From NCBI GenBank assembly GCA_003209165.1, contig QCSL01000007.1, positions 1 through 64,000 of the forward strand: a stretch of DNA of 64,000 nucleotides, read 5' to 3'. Shown here in pieces: positions 49,329 to 60,016 of this stretch (the stretch's first letter is position 1; every line of letters begins with the position of its first letter). The stretch comes from Synechococcus sp. AG-670-B23. GTDB taxonomy: Bacteria > Cyanobacteriota > Cyanobacteriia > PCC-6307 > Cyanobiaceae. Below the pieces are notes generated by a model. That model did not search any database and had not been told where the DNA came from. It saw nothing but the letters and a program-made list of their open reading frames with translations. The position numbers were made by a program, and so were the translations under genes.

Positions 49329-49369
49329 GGCGGGACCGTCAACCGGTATCGTGGTCGATTGTCGAATCA

Positions 49370-49396
49370 GGTCGGGAGTCCGACCGCTCACCGACC
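49370..49396 (+). promoter_or_regulatory. rpsL leader hairpin with two competing 3' arms
   Basis: GGTCGG (49370-49375) pairs with CCGACC (49380-49385) around GAGT. A second identical CCGACC lies at 49391-49396, five bases before the rpsL ATG, so the left arm could pair with either copy. Pairing with the second copy would cover the start region. There is no AGGAGG ribosome site before rpsL. Confidence 0.5.
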
Positions 49397-49400
49397 GTCG

Positions 49401-49775
49401 ATGCCAACCATCCAACAGCTGATCCGCACTGAGCGCTCACGCCTCAAGGCCAAGACCAAGTCCCCGGCCCTGAAGTCGTGCCCTGAGCGTCGCGGTGTTT
49501 GCACCCGCGTTTACACCTCAACGCCCAAAAAGCCCAATTCGGCGCTGCGCAAGGTGGCTCGTGTGCGCCTGACGTCTGGCTTTGAAGTCACGGCTTACAT
49601 CGGCGGTGTCGGTCACAACCTGCAGGAGCACTCGGTGGTGTTGATCCGCGGTGGTCGTGTCAAAGACCTCCCGGGCGTCCGTTACCACATCATTCGCGGA
49701 ACCCTGGACACAGCTGGCGTGAAAGACCGGCGTCAATCACGCTCCAAGTATGGCGCCAAGGCTCCGAAGGAGTGA
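49401..49775 (+). CDS. rpsL: 30S ribosomal protein S12
   Basis: S12 shapes the decoding site; in many bacteria its mutations give streptomycin resistance. The 124-residue product starts [19 protein letters not shown] and has [17 protein letters not shown], with the Lys known to be changed in resistant strains unaltered. It ends [16 protein letters not shown]. The open frame begins earlier at 49359, but ATG 49401 is the family start. It heads the str operon here. Confidence 0.98.
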   Translation: MPTIQQLIRTERSRLKAKTKSPALKSCPERRGVCTRVYTSTPKKPNSALRKVARVRLTSGFEVTAYIGGVGHNLQEHSVVLIRGGRVKDLPGVRYHIIRGTLDTAGVKDRRQSRSKYGAKAPKE

Positions 49776-49816
49776 TCACCGGTTTCTTCCCCATCCTCAT
49801 AACGTTCTGATCCCTA

Positions 49817-50287
49817 ATGTCACGCCGCAACGCCGCTGAGAAGCGCCCGATTCTTCCCGACCCGCAGTTCAACAGCCGCCTCGCCACGATGATGGTTGTG
49901 CGCTTGATGCAGCACGGCAAGAAGTCGACAGCGCAGCGGATCCTGTCCGACGCGTTCGGCCTGATCAACGAGCGCACCGGTGGAGATCCGCTCGAACTGT
50001 TTGAGACTGCCGTTAAGAACGCCACTCCCTTAGTGGAAGTGCGCGCTCGCCGAGTCGGTGGTGCCACTTATCAGGTGCCAATGGAAGTGCGCCAGGAGCG
50101 CGGCACCGCCATGGCGCTTCGCTGGCTGGTGAGCTTCTCCCGCGCCCGCAATGGCCGCAGCATGGCCCAGAAGCTGGCTGGCGAACTGATGGATGCTGCC
50201 AACGAAGCTGGCAGCGCAGTTCGCAAGCGGGAAGAGACCCACAAGATGGCTGAAGCCAACAAAGCATTCGCGCATTACCGCTACTGA
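49817..50287 (+). CDS. rpsG: 30S ribosomal protein S7
   Basis: S7 organises the head of the small subunit; in Escherichia coli it represses the str operon. The 156-residue product starts [20 protein letters not shown] and has [39 protein letters not shown] and the end AFAHYRY. It lies 41 nt after rpsL and 89 nt before fusA; that second gap holds a large hairpin. Confidence 0.98.
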   Translation: MSRRNAAEKRPILPDPQFNSRLATMMVVRLMQHGKKSTAQRILSDAFGLINERTGGDPLELFETAVKNATPLVEVRARRVGGATYQVPMEVRQERGTAMALRWLVSFSRARNGRSMAQKLAGELMDAANEAGSAVRKREETHKMAEANKAFAHYRY

Positions 50288-50295
50288 GCCTCGCG

Positions 50296-50329
50296 GGCCA
50301 GCCATCAACACAGATGTTCATGGCCGGCC
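50296..50329 (+). promoter_or_regulatory. Large hairpin between rpsG and fusA
   Basis: GGCC-A-GCCAT-C-AACA (50296-50310) pairs with TGTT-C-ATGGC-C-GGCC (50315-50329) around CAGA, with two single mismatches in a 15-bp arm. No T run follows directly, though a pyrimidine-rich segment (cgccttttcacg) comes later. It could be a processing site, an r-protein target, or a partial attenuator for fusA. Confidence 0.55.
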
Positions 50330-50376
50330 TGTAGAGTCTCTCCGCCTTTTCACGCCCCACCCCCGGAGAATTTCCT

Positions 50377-52452
<2,076 letters not shown>

Positions 52453-52495
52453 TCTCTAAACTCCTCCAAATTCAACCCTCGATTCTTTAACACTC

Positions 52496-53695
52496 ATGGC
52501 ACGCGAGAAGTTCGAAAGGAACAAGCCCCACGTCAACATCGGCACCATCGGCCACGTTGACCACGGCAAAACCACCCTTACCGCTGCGATCACCAACGTG
52601 CTCGCCAAGAAAGGGCAGGCTGAAGTTCAGAACTACGCCGACATCGACGGAGCTCCTGAAGAGCGTGAGCGCGGCATCACCATCAACACAGCTCACGTTG
52701 AGTACGAGACGGAGACCCGTCACTATGCCCACGTGGACTGCCCTGGCCACGCGGACTATGTGAAGAACATGATCACCGGTGCCGCTCAGATGGACGGCGC
52801 CATCCTTGTGTGTGCCGCCACCGACGGCCCGATGGCCCAGACCAAGGAGCACATCCTGCTGGCCAAGCAGGTGGGCGTTCCCGCTCTGGTGGTTGCACTC
52901 AACAAATGCGACATGGTCGATGACGAAGAGATCATCGAACTGGTGGAAATGGAGATCCGTGAACTGCTCTCCAGCTATGACTTCCCCGGCGACGACATCC
53001 CCGTGGTTCAGGTCTCCGGCCTCAAGGCGATCGAAGGTGAAGCTGAGTGGGAAGCCAAGATCGAAGAACTGATGGCGGCTGTTGACACTTCCATCCCCGA
53101 GCCTGAGCGAGAAGTGGACAAGCCCTTCCTGATGGCTGTGGAAGACGTCTTCTCCATTACCGGTCGCGGCACCGTGGCCACCGGCCGTATCGAGCGCGGC
53201 ATCGTCAAGGTCGGCGAAGAGATCGAAATCGTCGGCATCAAAGACACCCGCAAGACCACTGTCACCGGTGTGGAAATGTTCCGCAAGCTGCTCGATGAGG
53301 GCATGGCTGGCGACAACGTTGGTCTGCTGCTGCGTGGCATCCAGAAGGAAGATATCGAGCGCGGCATGGTGCTCGTGAAGCCAGGTTCCATCACCCCTCA
53401 CACCAAGTTCGAGGGTCAGGTATACGTGCTCAAGAAGGAAGAGGGCGGCCGCCACACTCCCTTCTTCGCTGGCTACCGCCCGCAATTCTACATCCGTACA
53501 ACGGACGTGACCGGCCAAATCACCGCCTTCACCGCGGAAGACGGTTCCAACGTGGAAATGGTGATGCCTGGTGACAACATCCAGATGACCGGTGAGTTGA
53601 TCTGCCCCGTCGCCATCGAGCAAGGCATGCGCTTTGCTATCCGCGAAGGCGGCCGCACCATCGGTGCTGGCGTGGTCTCCAAGATCATCGAGTGA
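52496..53695 (+). CDS. tuf: Translation elongation factor Tu
   Basis: EF-Tu brings aminoacyl-tRNA to the ribosome. The 399-residue product has GHVDHGKT (19-26), [25 protein letters not shown] and the C-terminal barrel domains ([21 protein letters not shown]). It lies 43 nt after fusA. No AGGAGG precedes the ATG. It is the only tuf in this window. Confidence 0.98.
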   Translation: MAREKFERNKPHVNIGTIGHVDHGKTTLTAAITNVLAKKGQAEVQNYADIDGAPEERERGITINTAHVEYETETRHYAHVDCPGHADYVKNMITGAAQMDGAILVCAATDGPMAQTKEHILLAKQVGVPALVVALNKCDMVDDEEIIELVEMEIRELLSSYDFPGDDIPVVQVSGLKAIEGEAEWEAKIEELMAAVDTSIPEPEREVDKPFLMAVEDVFSITGRGTVATGRIERGIVKVGEEIEIVGIKDTRKTTVTGVEMFRKLLDEGMAGDNVGLLLRGIQKEDIERGMVLVKPGSITPHTKFEGQVYVLKKEEGGRHTPFFAGYRPQFYIRTTDVTGQITAFTAEDGSNVEMVMPGDNIQMTGELICPVAIEQGMRFAIREGGRTIGAGVVSKIIE

Positions 53696-53720
53696 TCAGC
53701 GCAAACTGAACCCCACGGCT

Positions 53721-53805
53721 GGAGATGCAGGGGCCAATCCCCTCCATCTCCTACATTTCTCAGAACCTCGACAACTGAAATCCTGCTTCGACCTCGAAGC
53801 TTTTT
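53721..53805 (+). terminator. Two hairpins before rpsJ, the second terminator-like
   Basis: Hairpin 1: GGAGATG-CA-GGGG (53721-53733) pairs with CCCC-TC-CATCTCC (53739-53751) around CCAAT. Hairpin 2: GCTTCG (53785-53790) pairs with CGAAGC (53795-53800) around ACCT, followed by TTTTT (53801-53805). The second is a small intrinsic-terminator shape ending 12 nt before the rpsJ ATG. They may end tuf transcription, attenuate rpsJ, or both. Confidence 0.6.
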
Positions 53806-53817
53806 CGCCTCCTTCCT

Positions 53818-54138
53818 ATGTCCACTGCCATCGCTCAGCAGAAGATCCGCATCCGCCTGAAGGCGTTTGACCGCCGCATGCTGGATCTCTCTTGCGAGAA
53901 AATCATTGAAACGGCCGATAACACCGCCGCAACAGCGATCGGTCCGATCCCCCTGCCCACGAAACGCAAGATCTACTGCGTTCTGCGCTCTCCCCACGTG
54001 GACAAGGACTCCCGCGAGCACTTCGAGACACGAACCCACCGTCGCATCATCGACATCTACAGCCCTTCTGCCAAAACCATCGACGCGCTGATGAAGCTTG
54101 ATCTCCCCAGTGGTGTGGACATCGAAGTGAAGCTTTGA
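53818..54138 (+). CDS. rpsJ: 30S ribosomal protein S10
   Basis: S10 is a head protein; in other bacteria it also works with NusB in transcript antitermination. The 106-residue product starts [20 protein letters not shown] and has [29 protein letters not shown] and [16 protein letters not shown]. In this lineage it is attached to tuf instead of heading the rplC operon, 42 kb away. Its ATG is preceded by a pyrimidine-rich cctccttcct and two hairpins. Confidence 0.98.
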   Translation: MSTAIAQQKIRIRLKAFDRRMLDLSCEKIIETADNTAATAIGPIPLPTKRKIYCVLRSPHVDKDSREHFETRTHRRIIDIYSPSAKTIDALMKLDLPSGVDIEVKL

Positions 54139-54194
54139 TCCGTCCATCAGAACTTAATTTTTCCTAGGATTCAGGTGCCTACAACACGGCGTTC

Positions 54195-54830
54195 GTGTCC
54201 GATTTTTCTGTGAGGGAGCTTCCCCTGTTCCCCCTGCCGGACGTCGTGTTGTTCCCGCAGCAGCTCCTGCCGCTTCACATTTTTGAATCGCGTTATCGGA
54301 TACTTCTCCAGACGGTTCTGGAGACCGACAAGCGATTCGGCATTGTTCGTATCAACCCCGAGAACGGCGAAATGGCCGAAATCGGTTGCTGTGCTGAGGT
54401 GCTTCAGCATCAAACAACGGAAGACGGTCGCAGCTACATCGTTTCGTTGGGCCAACAACGATTCCGCCTGCTGAACATCACGCGGGAAACGCCCTACCGA
54501 ACAGCGATGGTGAGCTGGCTGGAAGATGAGCCCGTGGCGGACAGCGACCAGCTCAACAGCCTGCTGGACAAGGTCAGCGAAGCCTTGGGCGACGTCGTTC
54601 AGCTGACCAGCAAACTGCAGAACCGTGAGGTGGAACTCCCTGACGATCTGCCTGATCTACCGCGGGAGCTCTCCTTCTGGATCAGCGCCCATCTGGATCA
54701 GGCCGCCTCGGAGCAACAGAGTCTTCTGGAACTGACCGACACCCACGAACGGTTGAGTCAGCAGTTTGAAATGTTGGATCACACCCGACGCCAATTGGCG
54801 GCCCGCACTGTGTTGATGGATTTGAAGTGA
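54195..54830 (+). CDS. LON substrate-binding domain protein
   Basis: This 211-residue protein corresponds to the N-terminal substrate-binding domain of the Lon protease, without the ATPase or protease. Typical is VRELPLFPLPDVVLFPQQLLPLHIFESRY, IGCCAEVLQHQTTEDGRSYIVSLGQQRFRLL and a helical C-terminus. Such proteins may recognise unfolded proteins; the true role is unknown. The start is GTG 54195. The methyltransferase gene overlaps its stop by one base (TGATG), so the two genes are translationally coupled. Confidence 0.88.
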   Translation: MSDFSVRELPLFPLPDVVLFPQQLLPLHIFESRYRILLQTVLETDKRFGIVRINPENGEMAEIGCCAEVLQHQTTEDGRSYIVSLGQQRFRLLNITRETPYRTAMVSWLEDEPVADSDQLNSLLDKVSEALGDVVQLTSKLQNREVELPDDLPDLPRELSFWISAHLDQAASEQQSLLELTDTHERLSQQFEMLDHTRRQLAARTVLMDLK

Positions 54831-55762
54831 TGTTGGGATCTCTGCTGGTGGTGGCCGGCGCCGTTGGAGCCTCCGGAGTTGCGCTGTGGCTTCGCCGCGA
54901 CCGGCGCTACGAATCTTCGGAGAGTGTCGCCTCCGCCTACGACGCCTGGACGGAAGACCGTTTGTTGGAGCAGCTCTGGGGAGAGCATGTCCATCTAGGC
55001 CATTACGGGACCCCGCCGGTCTCCTGTGACTTCCGCGAAGCCAAGGAAGCCTTCGTTCACGAGCTGGTGCGATGGAGCGGTCTGGACCAACTCCCCCCCG
55101 GCAGCCGGGTGCTGGATGTGGGGTGCGGCATCGGTGGCAGTGCCCGAATCCTGGCGCGGGATTACGGGTTGAAAGTTCTCGGCATCAGCATCAGCCCAGC
55201 CCAGGTAAAACGAGCAACACAACTCACCCCATCAGGCCTGAGCTGCCGCTTCCAGGTGATGGACGCCTTGGATCTTCAACTGCCCGATCAGGGCTTTGAT
55301 GCGGTCTGGAGTGTGGAGGCCGGCCCGCACATGCCGGACAAACAACGTTACGCCGATGAACTGCTGCGGGTGATGCGCCCGGGTGGTCTGCTTGCTGTGG
55401 CCGACTGGAACCGCCGAGACGCGTCCGACGGCGGCATGACGCGAACCGAGCGCTGGGTGATGCGTCAACTGCTCAACCAGTGGGCCCACCCTGAATTCGC
55501 CAGCATCAAGGGATTCCGCCAGAACCTCGACAACAGCGTCCACCAGCGTTGCGCGATCGTCACCGATGACTGGACCCAGGCCACGCTTCCCTCTTGGATT
55601 GACTCCATCATCGAGGGCATCCGACGTCCCTGGGCTGTGCTCAACCTGGGACCGAAAGCGGTCGTTCAAGGCCTGAGAGAAACACCAACGTTGTTGCTGA
55701 TGCACTGGGCCTTCGCCACCGGTCTGATGCAGTTCGGCGTCTTCCGGATCAGAAAAGACTGA
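54830..55762 (+). CDS. MPBQ/MSBQ methyltransferase (Sll0418 type)
   Basis: The 310-residue protein closely resembles Synechocystis Sll0418, the 2-methyl-6-phytyl-1,4-benzoquinone methyltransferase of tocopherol and plastoquinone synthesis. It has an N-terminal membrane anchor (4-20), then SESVASAYDAWTEDRLLEQL, WGEHVHLGHYG and SAM motif I VLDVGCGIGG (94-103). VWSVEAGPHMPDKQRYADELL also fits. The first ATG 54830 overlaps the LON-gene stop; GTG 54827 directly before is an alternative. The assignment is from remembered sequence likeness. Confidence 0.85.
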   Translation: MLGSLLVVAGAVGASGVALWLRRDRRYESSESVASAYDAWTEDRLLEQLWGEHVHLGHYGTPPVSCDFREAKEAFVHELVRWSGLDQLPPGSRVLDVGCGIGGSARILARDYGLKVLGISISPAQVKRATQLTPSGLSCRFQVMDALDLQLPDQGFDAVWSVEAGPHMPDKQRYADELLRVMRPGGLLAVADWNRRDASDGGMTRTERWVMRQLLNQWAHPEFASIKGFRQNLDNSVHQRCAIVTDDWTQATLPSWIDSIIEGIRRPWAVLNLGPKAVVQGLRETPTLLLMHWAFATGLMQFGVFRIRKD

Positions 55763-55798
55763 TCCTCAACAGCTCTTGATTGTCAACATCGAGGATCG

Positions 55799-56642
55799 TC
55801 AATGACCACTGAGATCGCTGCTGGGGTAGGCACCGAAATGGGCGAGATGCTCGCAAAGAGGCTGCAACTGGGCGATCAGGTCCGCAAGAGCCGTTGACGA
55901 ATCCGGAGGTAGATCGACATCCACGAAAAAGACGTATTCCCCCAGCTCCCGTTTGGACGGTCGCGATTCAATCCGACTCATGTTCAGGCCCCGCTCAGCC
56001 AAACAGGCGAGAGCCTCCAGCAAGGCCCCCGGCGAATTGCGATGCAGTGAGAACGCCAGGCTGGCTACATCGCCATGCTCACTGCGCTCCCCACGACGCA
56101 AGAGGAGAAAACGAGTCCGATTTCCCGCAACATCGTTCACAGGGAACACCAACTCGTCCAACCCGTGTTCCCGGGCAGCGGTCTGGGAGGCAATCGCAGC
56201 ACGGAAGGGACTGCCCGCCACCATTCGAGCTGCTTCAGCTGTGGATGATGTGGGCAGTTGCAATGCATCAGGGAGATGCTCGGCCAACCAGCCACTGCAC
56301 TGAGCCAGGGCCTGCGGGTGGGAGAGCACTTCCGTGACTCTGCTAAGCGGCCCATTCCCCAGCAGAGCATGCTGAATAGGAAGCACCAAAGCCCGGCGAA
56401 TACAAAGCTCGGGATGGGACCACAGCGCATCTAGGGTCGCCGTCACCCCCCCCCTCAACCGAATTCTCTATCGGGACAACGGCTGCATCACACTGCCACC
56501 CAGCCAGCTGTTCCACAACCGATCGAAGACCGACGCAGGGAACCAGCTGCACATCGTCAAGTGCGTCCTGTTCGATCAACACCCGGGCGGCCTGCTCGCC
56601 ATAGGTCCCGGCTGGGCCAAGGAATGCGAGACGTGTAGGCAT
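55799..56642 (-). pseudogene. pheA: Prephenate dehydratase interrupted by a 9-G frameshift
   Basis: Prephenate dehydratase makes phenylpyruvate for phenylalanine. The N-terminal part starts at ATG 56642 (MPTRLAFLGPAGTYGEQAAR) and reads to VVPIENSVEGG. The rest, GGVTATLDALWSHPELCIRR with the TRF-containing NRTRFLLL and an ACT domain with ESRPSKRELGEYVFFVDVD, is in another frame. The break falls on nine C (plus strand 56446-56454); eight would keep one frame. Either the gene is broken, the mRNA is corrected by slippage, or the base count is wrong. The rest of the gene shows no decay. Confidence 0.9.
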
Positions 56643-56694
56643 CGAAGCCGCACTGCATGGACTCGATAAGATCATGCCTCCTCAGGTGAAGACC

Positions 56695-57270
56695 ATGCCC
56701 CTGGCCTTCGAAGCCAGTCAAAAGCTTGATCTGCCTGTGAAAACGGGAGCAGAGCGGCTGCCCAGTTACCTGCTGGAGGAGGAGCGCGTCCTGGGGGCCT
56801 TGCTGGACGCCAAACAGCTCACCCGCTTGCAGTCAGGGCGTTACCGATATGTTGTGACCAGCCTGAAGGTCTTTCAGCTCCACGTGAAACCCGTGGTGTC
56901 CCTCCAGATCCAGTTGGAAGGCGACACACTGGTGATGCAGGCCCTGGACTGCGAACTGGAGGGCCTAGGAATCGTTGACGACTTCGCCCTGAATCTGGAA
57001 GCACGGCTGACCTCTACACCAGGGGGGCTGCAGGGACATGCCCATCTATCAGTGAGCGTGAGCCAGCCATCGCTTCTCAAACTGATACCCAAACGGGTGT
57101 TGGAGGCAACGGGGGAGTCGGTACTGAGTGGCATTCTCATTGGCATCAAAACCCGGGTTGGCCAGCAGCTGATCGACGACTTCCGAAGCTGGTGCCGGGA
57201 GACAGAAGCGCCACGCTCAATCGAGCAAACGCTTCAAGAACGTGTGCCGATGCAGGGGCGTGGGGCCTGA
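56695..57270 (+). CDS. DUF1997 family protein
   Basis: This 191-residue protein fits the DUF1997 family, found mainly in cyanobacteria and plants, with no settled function. It has [11 protein letters not shown] near the start, [32 protein letters not shown] and [23 protein letters not shown] in the middle. ATG 56695 is preceded by an AGGTGA; ATG 56674 is an alternative start seven codons earlier. It diverges from pheA and overlaps rnhB by 54 nt at its 3' end. Confidence 0.78.
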   Translation: MPLAFEASQKLDLPVKTGAERLPSYLLEEERVLGALLDAKQLTRLQSGRYRYVVTSLKVFQLHVKPVVSLQIQLEGDTLVMQALDCELEGLGIVDDFALNLEARLTSTPGGLQGHAHLSVSVSQPSLLKLIPKRVLEATGESVLSGILIGIKTRVGQQLIDDFRSWCRETEAPRSIEQTLQERVPMQGRGA

Positions 57271-57816
57271 GACCATCAGGCTTTGGCAATGCTGTGCCGT
57301 ACCGTAGCCCGCATGGCGCTCGAATCCATAACCAGGAAAGCGATCAGCCAATCGGCGGATGAGTGCATCCCTGGCTTCCTTGGCCAGAACACTAGCCGCA
57401 GCAATAGCGGCTGATCGGCTGTCCCCTGCGATCACACTGCGCTGCGGGCCCAACCACAGCCGAAGGGGAAGATTCCCATCCACAAGCACAAGCCCAGGCG
57501 TCTGGGGCAGTCGCTGCAGGGCCCGCAGCATGGCGCGTTCAGTGGCGCCGCGGATGCCGCAGTCGTCAATTTCCCGCGCTGACGCCTGGCCCAAACCGGA
57601 CGCCACACACAGCGACTGAATTAAGGGAACCAAAGCAGCTCGACGCTTAGCCGACAGTTTCTTGCTGTCGGTCAATCCTGCCTTCAAAAGGCGGTCGGCC
57701 GCTGAACTATCAAGCACCACAGCGGCCGCAAAAACAGGACCAAACAAAGAACCGCGACCGACTTCATCCACACCAGCCACGTCGCTCCCGAGGGGGAGAG
57801 ACTCCTGAGCGGTCAT
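57217..57816 (-). CDS. rnhB: Ribonuclease HII
   Basis: RNase HII cuts RNA-DNA hybrids, removing misincorporated ribonucleotides. The 199-residue product has the catalytic block [15 protein letters not shown] (Asp17, Glu18) and VLVDGN later. It lies five bases downstream of rne on the same strand and is clearly part of that transcript. The 3' end overlaps the DUF1997 gene. Confidence 0.95.
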   Translation of the reverse strand: MTAQESLPLGSDVAGVDEVGRGSLFGPVFAAAVVLDSSAADRLLKAGLTDSKKLSAKRRAALVPLIQSLCVASGLGQASAREIDDCGIRGATERAMLRALQRLPQTPGLVLVDGNLPLRLWLGPQRSVIAGDSRSAAIAAASVLAKEARDALIRRLADRFPGYGFERHAGYGTAQHCQSLMVSGPTPLHRHTFLKRLLD

Positions 57817-57821
57817 CCGGC

Positions 57822-59762
57822 TCAGACGGTGGCAACGGCAGAGGAGCGGCGACGGCGACGGCGGGGCTCGTCGTGCTCAGCTGTTTCCGCCACCGCCACA
57901 GGCTCGGGCTCAGCCAGTTCGCTGATAGCAGTCGGCTCTGGTTCGGTGATCGTTAGGTTAGTCAGCGGCTCCAAGGGGGTGATCTCCACCATCAGGGGTG
58001 CCGACTCATCCGAGGCGGATGAGGTGACAACATCGGGCATCTCAGCGGCTGGGTTCGAAGTGGGCTGACTCGCCCCATTGCGTGACCCTGAACGACCACC
58101 ACGTCCGCCGCGACGACGACGCCGTACGGAACTGGCCTCCAATTGCTGGCGCGCCGCTTCTAGCACCTGCTGCTCGTCCTCGCCAGGACGCACAACCCTT
58201 ACAAATACGTTGTCGGCTTCAGGAGGCTCCCCCAGCAGCAGAGCAGGGTTCAATCCCAGCCAACCAAACAGTTGCTGTTGCTCGTCGGTCATCGGAACGG
58301 CAACCAGTTGGGGGTCCTGACGACGGGCTGTCACAGGCTCCTGCGCCTCTTGGGTCGACACCTCAGGGGCAGTGGTATCGGACGTCTCGACCGGAAGGAC
58401 GCTGTCCTGACTGCCGCGCCCTCGACCACCGCGCCGCCGGCGGCCACTGCCACCATTCTCTCCAAGCGAAACCACTTCGGCGCGGGCAGAGGCCGACGAA
58501 CGCACCAATCCCGTGGCCGTCGCGAGAGGTTGAAGTAGGTCTTTGCCGGGGAGCACTGCCACATGGCCCAGACCACCACAGCTGGGGCATGCCCGGCCGA
58601 ACAGTTCATAGATGTTCTGCCCTTGGCGCTTGCGGGTGAGTTCCAAAAGGCCCAGTTCACTGAGCTGTGCGATCTGCGGCCGCGCTGAATCGTTACGAAC
58701 AGCTGTCGTGAAATGCTCCAACAGCTGGAGCTGATCACGACGGGAATCCATATCGATGAAATCGATAATGATCACCCCACCGATGTTGCGCAGCTTGAGC
58801 TGACGAGCGATCTCGATCGCCGCCTCACAGTTGGTCCACAGAACGGTTTCGCGCGCATTGGCCGACCGCGTGAACGAGCCCGAGTTCACGTCAATCACCG
58901 TGAGCGCTTCGGTGGGCTCAATAATCACGTAGCCACCGGACGGCAGATCAACCCGCGGCTTCAATGCATCGCGGATGGCGGCGTTGACTTTGTAGTGCTC
59001 CAGCAACTCACTGGGTTCACTGTGCGCTTCCAACAGCACATTGCTGGCCTCAGCGCCAAGGAAGCTGCTCACACGGCCCACAGCGCCGGCATCATCAACC
59101 ACAACACGGGCCAAATCTGGTCCCATGTGATCCCGAAGAATACGGTGGATGAAGTCTTCGTCGCGATTGAGCAACACAGGTGGTGAAGCTGTCTCAGCTG
59201 CTTGCTGGATGGCCTCCCACTGGCGCAGCAGGGATTCCAGATCTTCAATCAGCAGGTCTTCGCTGATGCAATCGGCTTCCGTGCGGATCAGGAGACCAGC
59301 TCCAGGCGGCTTGATCAGAACACCAAGAGCACGGAGTCGATTCCGTTCTGCATCGGAACTGATGCGCCGGGAGATATTGACCCCCTGCCCATGGGGCTGA
59401 AGCACCAGGTAGCGACCTGGCAGGGCAAGGTTCCCCGTCAACCGCGGGCCCTTGGTACCGGTCGGTTCTTTCATCACTTGAACCAGAACCTTTTGGCGGG
59501 GCTCGAGAAGTTCAGTGATCCCGGCCGAACCCTTCTTCAGACGAAGCGGCCCGAGATCGGTGACATGTATGAAACCATTTTTCTCACTCTCACCGATATT
59601 GACGAAGGCAGCATCAATGCCTGGCAGAACATTTTCAACCGTTCCTAAATAGACATCTCCGATCTGGTAACGACCCTGGGCGACGATCAGTTCATCAACA
59701 CGTTCATCGGTAAGCACCGCTGCGATGCGCAGCTGCTCCGCGATAACAATTTGCTGGGGCAT
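57822..59762 (-). CDS. rne: Ribonuclease E/G
   Basis: RNase E is the main endonuclease of mRNA decay and rRNA/tRNA processing. The 646-residue product has an S1 domain ([20 protein letters not shown]), the catalytic DNase I-like region with IIIDFIDM and DVNSG, and the Zn-link CPSC. The C-terminal third is Arg/Gly- and Glu-rich. Its end [13 protein letters not shown] contains RRRRRRSSA, like the cyanobacterial nonapeptide reported to bind PNPase. It lies between rnhB (downstream) and the radical SAM gene (upstream). Confidence 0.96.
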   Translation of the reverse strand: MPQQIVIAEQLRIAAVLTDERVDELIVAQGRYQIGDVYLGTVENVLPGIDAAFVNIGESEKNGFIHVTDLGPLRLKKGSAGITELLEPRQKVLVQVMKEPTGTKGPRLTGNLALPGRYLVLQPHGQGVNISRRISSDAERNRLRALGVLIKPPGAGLLIRTEADCISEDLLIEDLESLLRQWEAIQQAAETASPPVLLNRDEDFIHRILRDHMGPDLARVVVDDAGAVGRVSSFLGAEASNVLLEAHSEPSELLEHYKVNAAIRDALKPRVDLPSGGYVIIEPTEALTVIDVNSGSFTRSANARETVLWTNCEAAIEIARQLKLRNIGGVIIIDFIDMDSRRDQLQLLEHFTTAVRNDSARPQIAQLSELGLLELTRKRQGQNIYELFGRACPSCGGLGHVAVLPGKDLLQPLATATGLVRSSASARAEVVSLGENGGSGRRRRGGRGRGSQDSVLPVETSDTTAPEVSTQEAQEPVTARRQDPQLVAVPMTDEQQQLFGWLGLNPALLLGEPPEADNVFVRVVRPGEDEQQVLEAARQQLEASSVRRRRRGGRGGRSGSRNGASQPTSNPAAEMPDVVTSSASDESAPLMVEITPLEPLTNLTITEPEPTAISELAEPEPVAVAETAEHDEPRRRRRRSSAVATV

Positions 59763-60016
59763 AAGAAACTGGTTGAGCCCGGTTGAGGGCCAAATCCGTT
59801 AAGGAACCTTCCGGTTCTCCCTAACGGGGTGATGGAAAGATCTGAACTGGTCAGCAAGACCAAAAGTTTGCGGAGCAAGAACTCCTATGAATCAGGCTTA
59901 GGGGTTCCGAAAAGACCACCTTCAAGCTGTGATTTGGACCTCGATATCCGTTTGGGATCAGGCAAGACCGGAACAATGTTGGCCCCGACGGACGTAACAC
60001 CTGTTCTGTATTCAAA
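59763..60016 (-). promoter_or_regulatory. rne leader with a hairpin near the start
   Basis: This 254-nt gap has no supported gene. It contains, on the minus strand, the rne leader. CCGTTA (59796-59801) pairs with TAACGG (59822-59827), and inside it GGAACC pairs with GGTTCTCC around TTCC. The hairpin ends 33 nt from the rne ATG. Cyanobacterial rne leaders are known from other work to matter for RNase E control. The promoter is not identifiable. Confidence 0.5.

Noticed and set aside
55761-55797. GATCCTC...GAGGATC between the methyltransferase and pheA
   Set aside because: Convergent position fits a terminator but the 23-nt loop and lack of T runs make it doubtful.
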